Shown piece by piece: positions 12,987 through 13,038 of a DNA stretch of 13,038 nucleotides. The notes under the pieces are model-generated. The model was not told the DNA's origin, searched no databases, and saw only the letters and a program-made list of their open reading frames with translations. The translations under genes and the position numbers were made by a program. Each line of letters begins with the position of its first letter. Position 1 is the stretch's first letter. The stretch spans positions 1 through 13,038 of the forward strand of contig CAQBGY010000064.1 in the NCBI GenBank assembly GCA_948759685.1. Direction: 5' to 3'. Source of the stretch: an uncultured Eubacterium sp. (GTDB taxonomy: Bacteria; Bacillota_A; Clostridia; Lachnospirales; Lachnospiraceae).

Positions 12987-13038
12987 GAGGGTGTGTCAAA
13001 AGCTCAAAAACGCCCTCAATATAAATCAAAACTCGCAA
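12987..13038. mobile_element. Possible insertion-sequence end or terminator hairpin
   Basis: GAGGGTG (12987-12993) pairs with CGCCCTC (13011-13017) over seven positions with one G-U wobble and a 17-nt loop. It begins 8 nt after the stop of the ParB-like gene, so a terminator is possible, but no T tract follows. The wording GGGTGTGTCAAAA resembles terminal inverted repeats of some Bacteroidetes insertion sequences. The window ends before any transposase, so this cannot be settled here. Confidence 0.35.

Overview
The window is AT-rich accessory DNA, most likely from a member of the Bacteroidales (Bacteroides, Parabacteroides, Prevotella or a relative). The grounds are a well-spaced Bacteroides-type promoter (TTTG, 20 nt, TATCTTTG at 4366-4397), a further exact TAnnTTTG -7 element, almost no Shine-Dalgarno sequences, SPII lipoproteins, and an FtsI-like protein whose wording (DTG..VY..HGR...DHN.H.GGYG) resembles Bacteroidetes FtsI. 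All supported genes are on the + strand. I see no rRNA, tRNA, CRISPR array or recombinase gene.

Layout. 1-377 has no gene. 378-2437 holds two unknown soluble proteins and a lipoprotein joining a PEGA domain to an HtrA-like serine protease with an intact triad. 2554-4362 holds a lipoprotein with a full FtsI-like transpeptidase fold whose catalytic serine and lysine are replaced, a small two-helix membrane protein, a decayed copy of the 3' end of the FtsI-like gene, and an 82-residue unknown. 4449-8570, probably one operon behind the 4366 promoter, holds a Cys-rich unknown, two different ADP-ribosylglycohydrolases with intact metal-site motifs, a 76-residue unknown, a protein that reads as a circularly permuted and degenerate FtsZ, and another unknown. 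8739-10741 is a run of five small membrane proteins. It is bracketed by the first of these genes and a decayed copy of part of that same gene. A strong terminator (11044-11084) and a new promoter separate this run from an unknown 253-residue protein (11154-11915). A less AT-rich gene for a ParB/sulfiredoxin-fold protein (12038-12979) follows, then a hairpin that may be an insertion-sequence end.

How it may work together. Unrelated small genes, packed head to tail, with remnants of neighbouring genes between them, is the form expected of an immunity or defence array that gains and loses members, such as the acquired interbacterial defence clusters of gut Bacteroidales. The notable content is two degenerate look-alikes of division proteins (FtsI and FtsZ), with the FtsZ-like gene in the same operon as two enzymes of the family that removes ADP-ribose. 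The Tre1 type VI toxin ADP-ribosylates FtsZ, and its immunity protein Tri1 is an ADP-ribosylglycohydrolase. A working hypothesis is therefore a locus protecting division from toxins by decoys and by reversal of the modification. This is inference; the sequence shows the gene content and the degenerate motifs, not the function.
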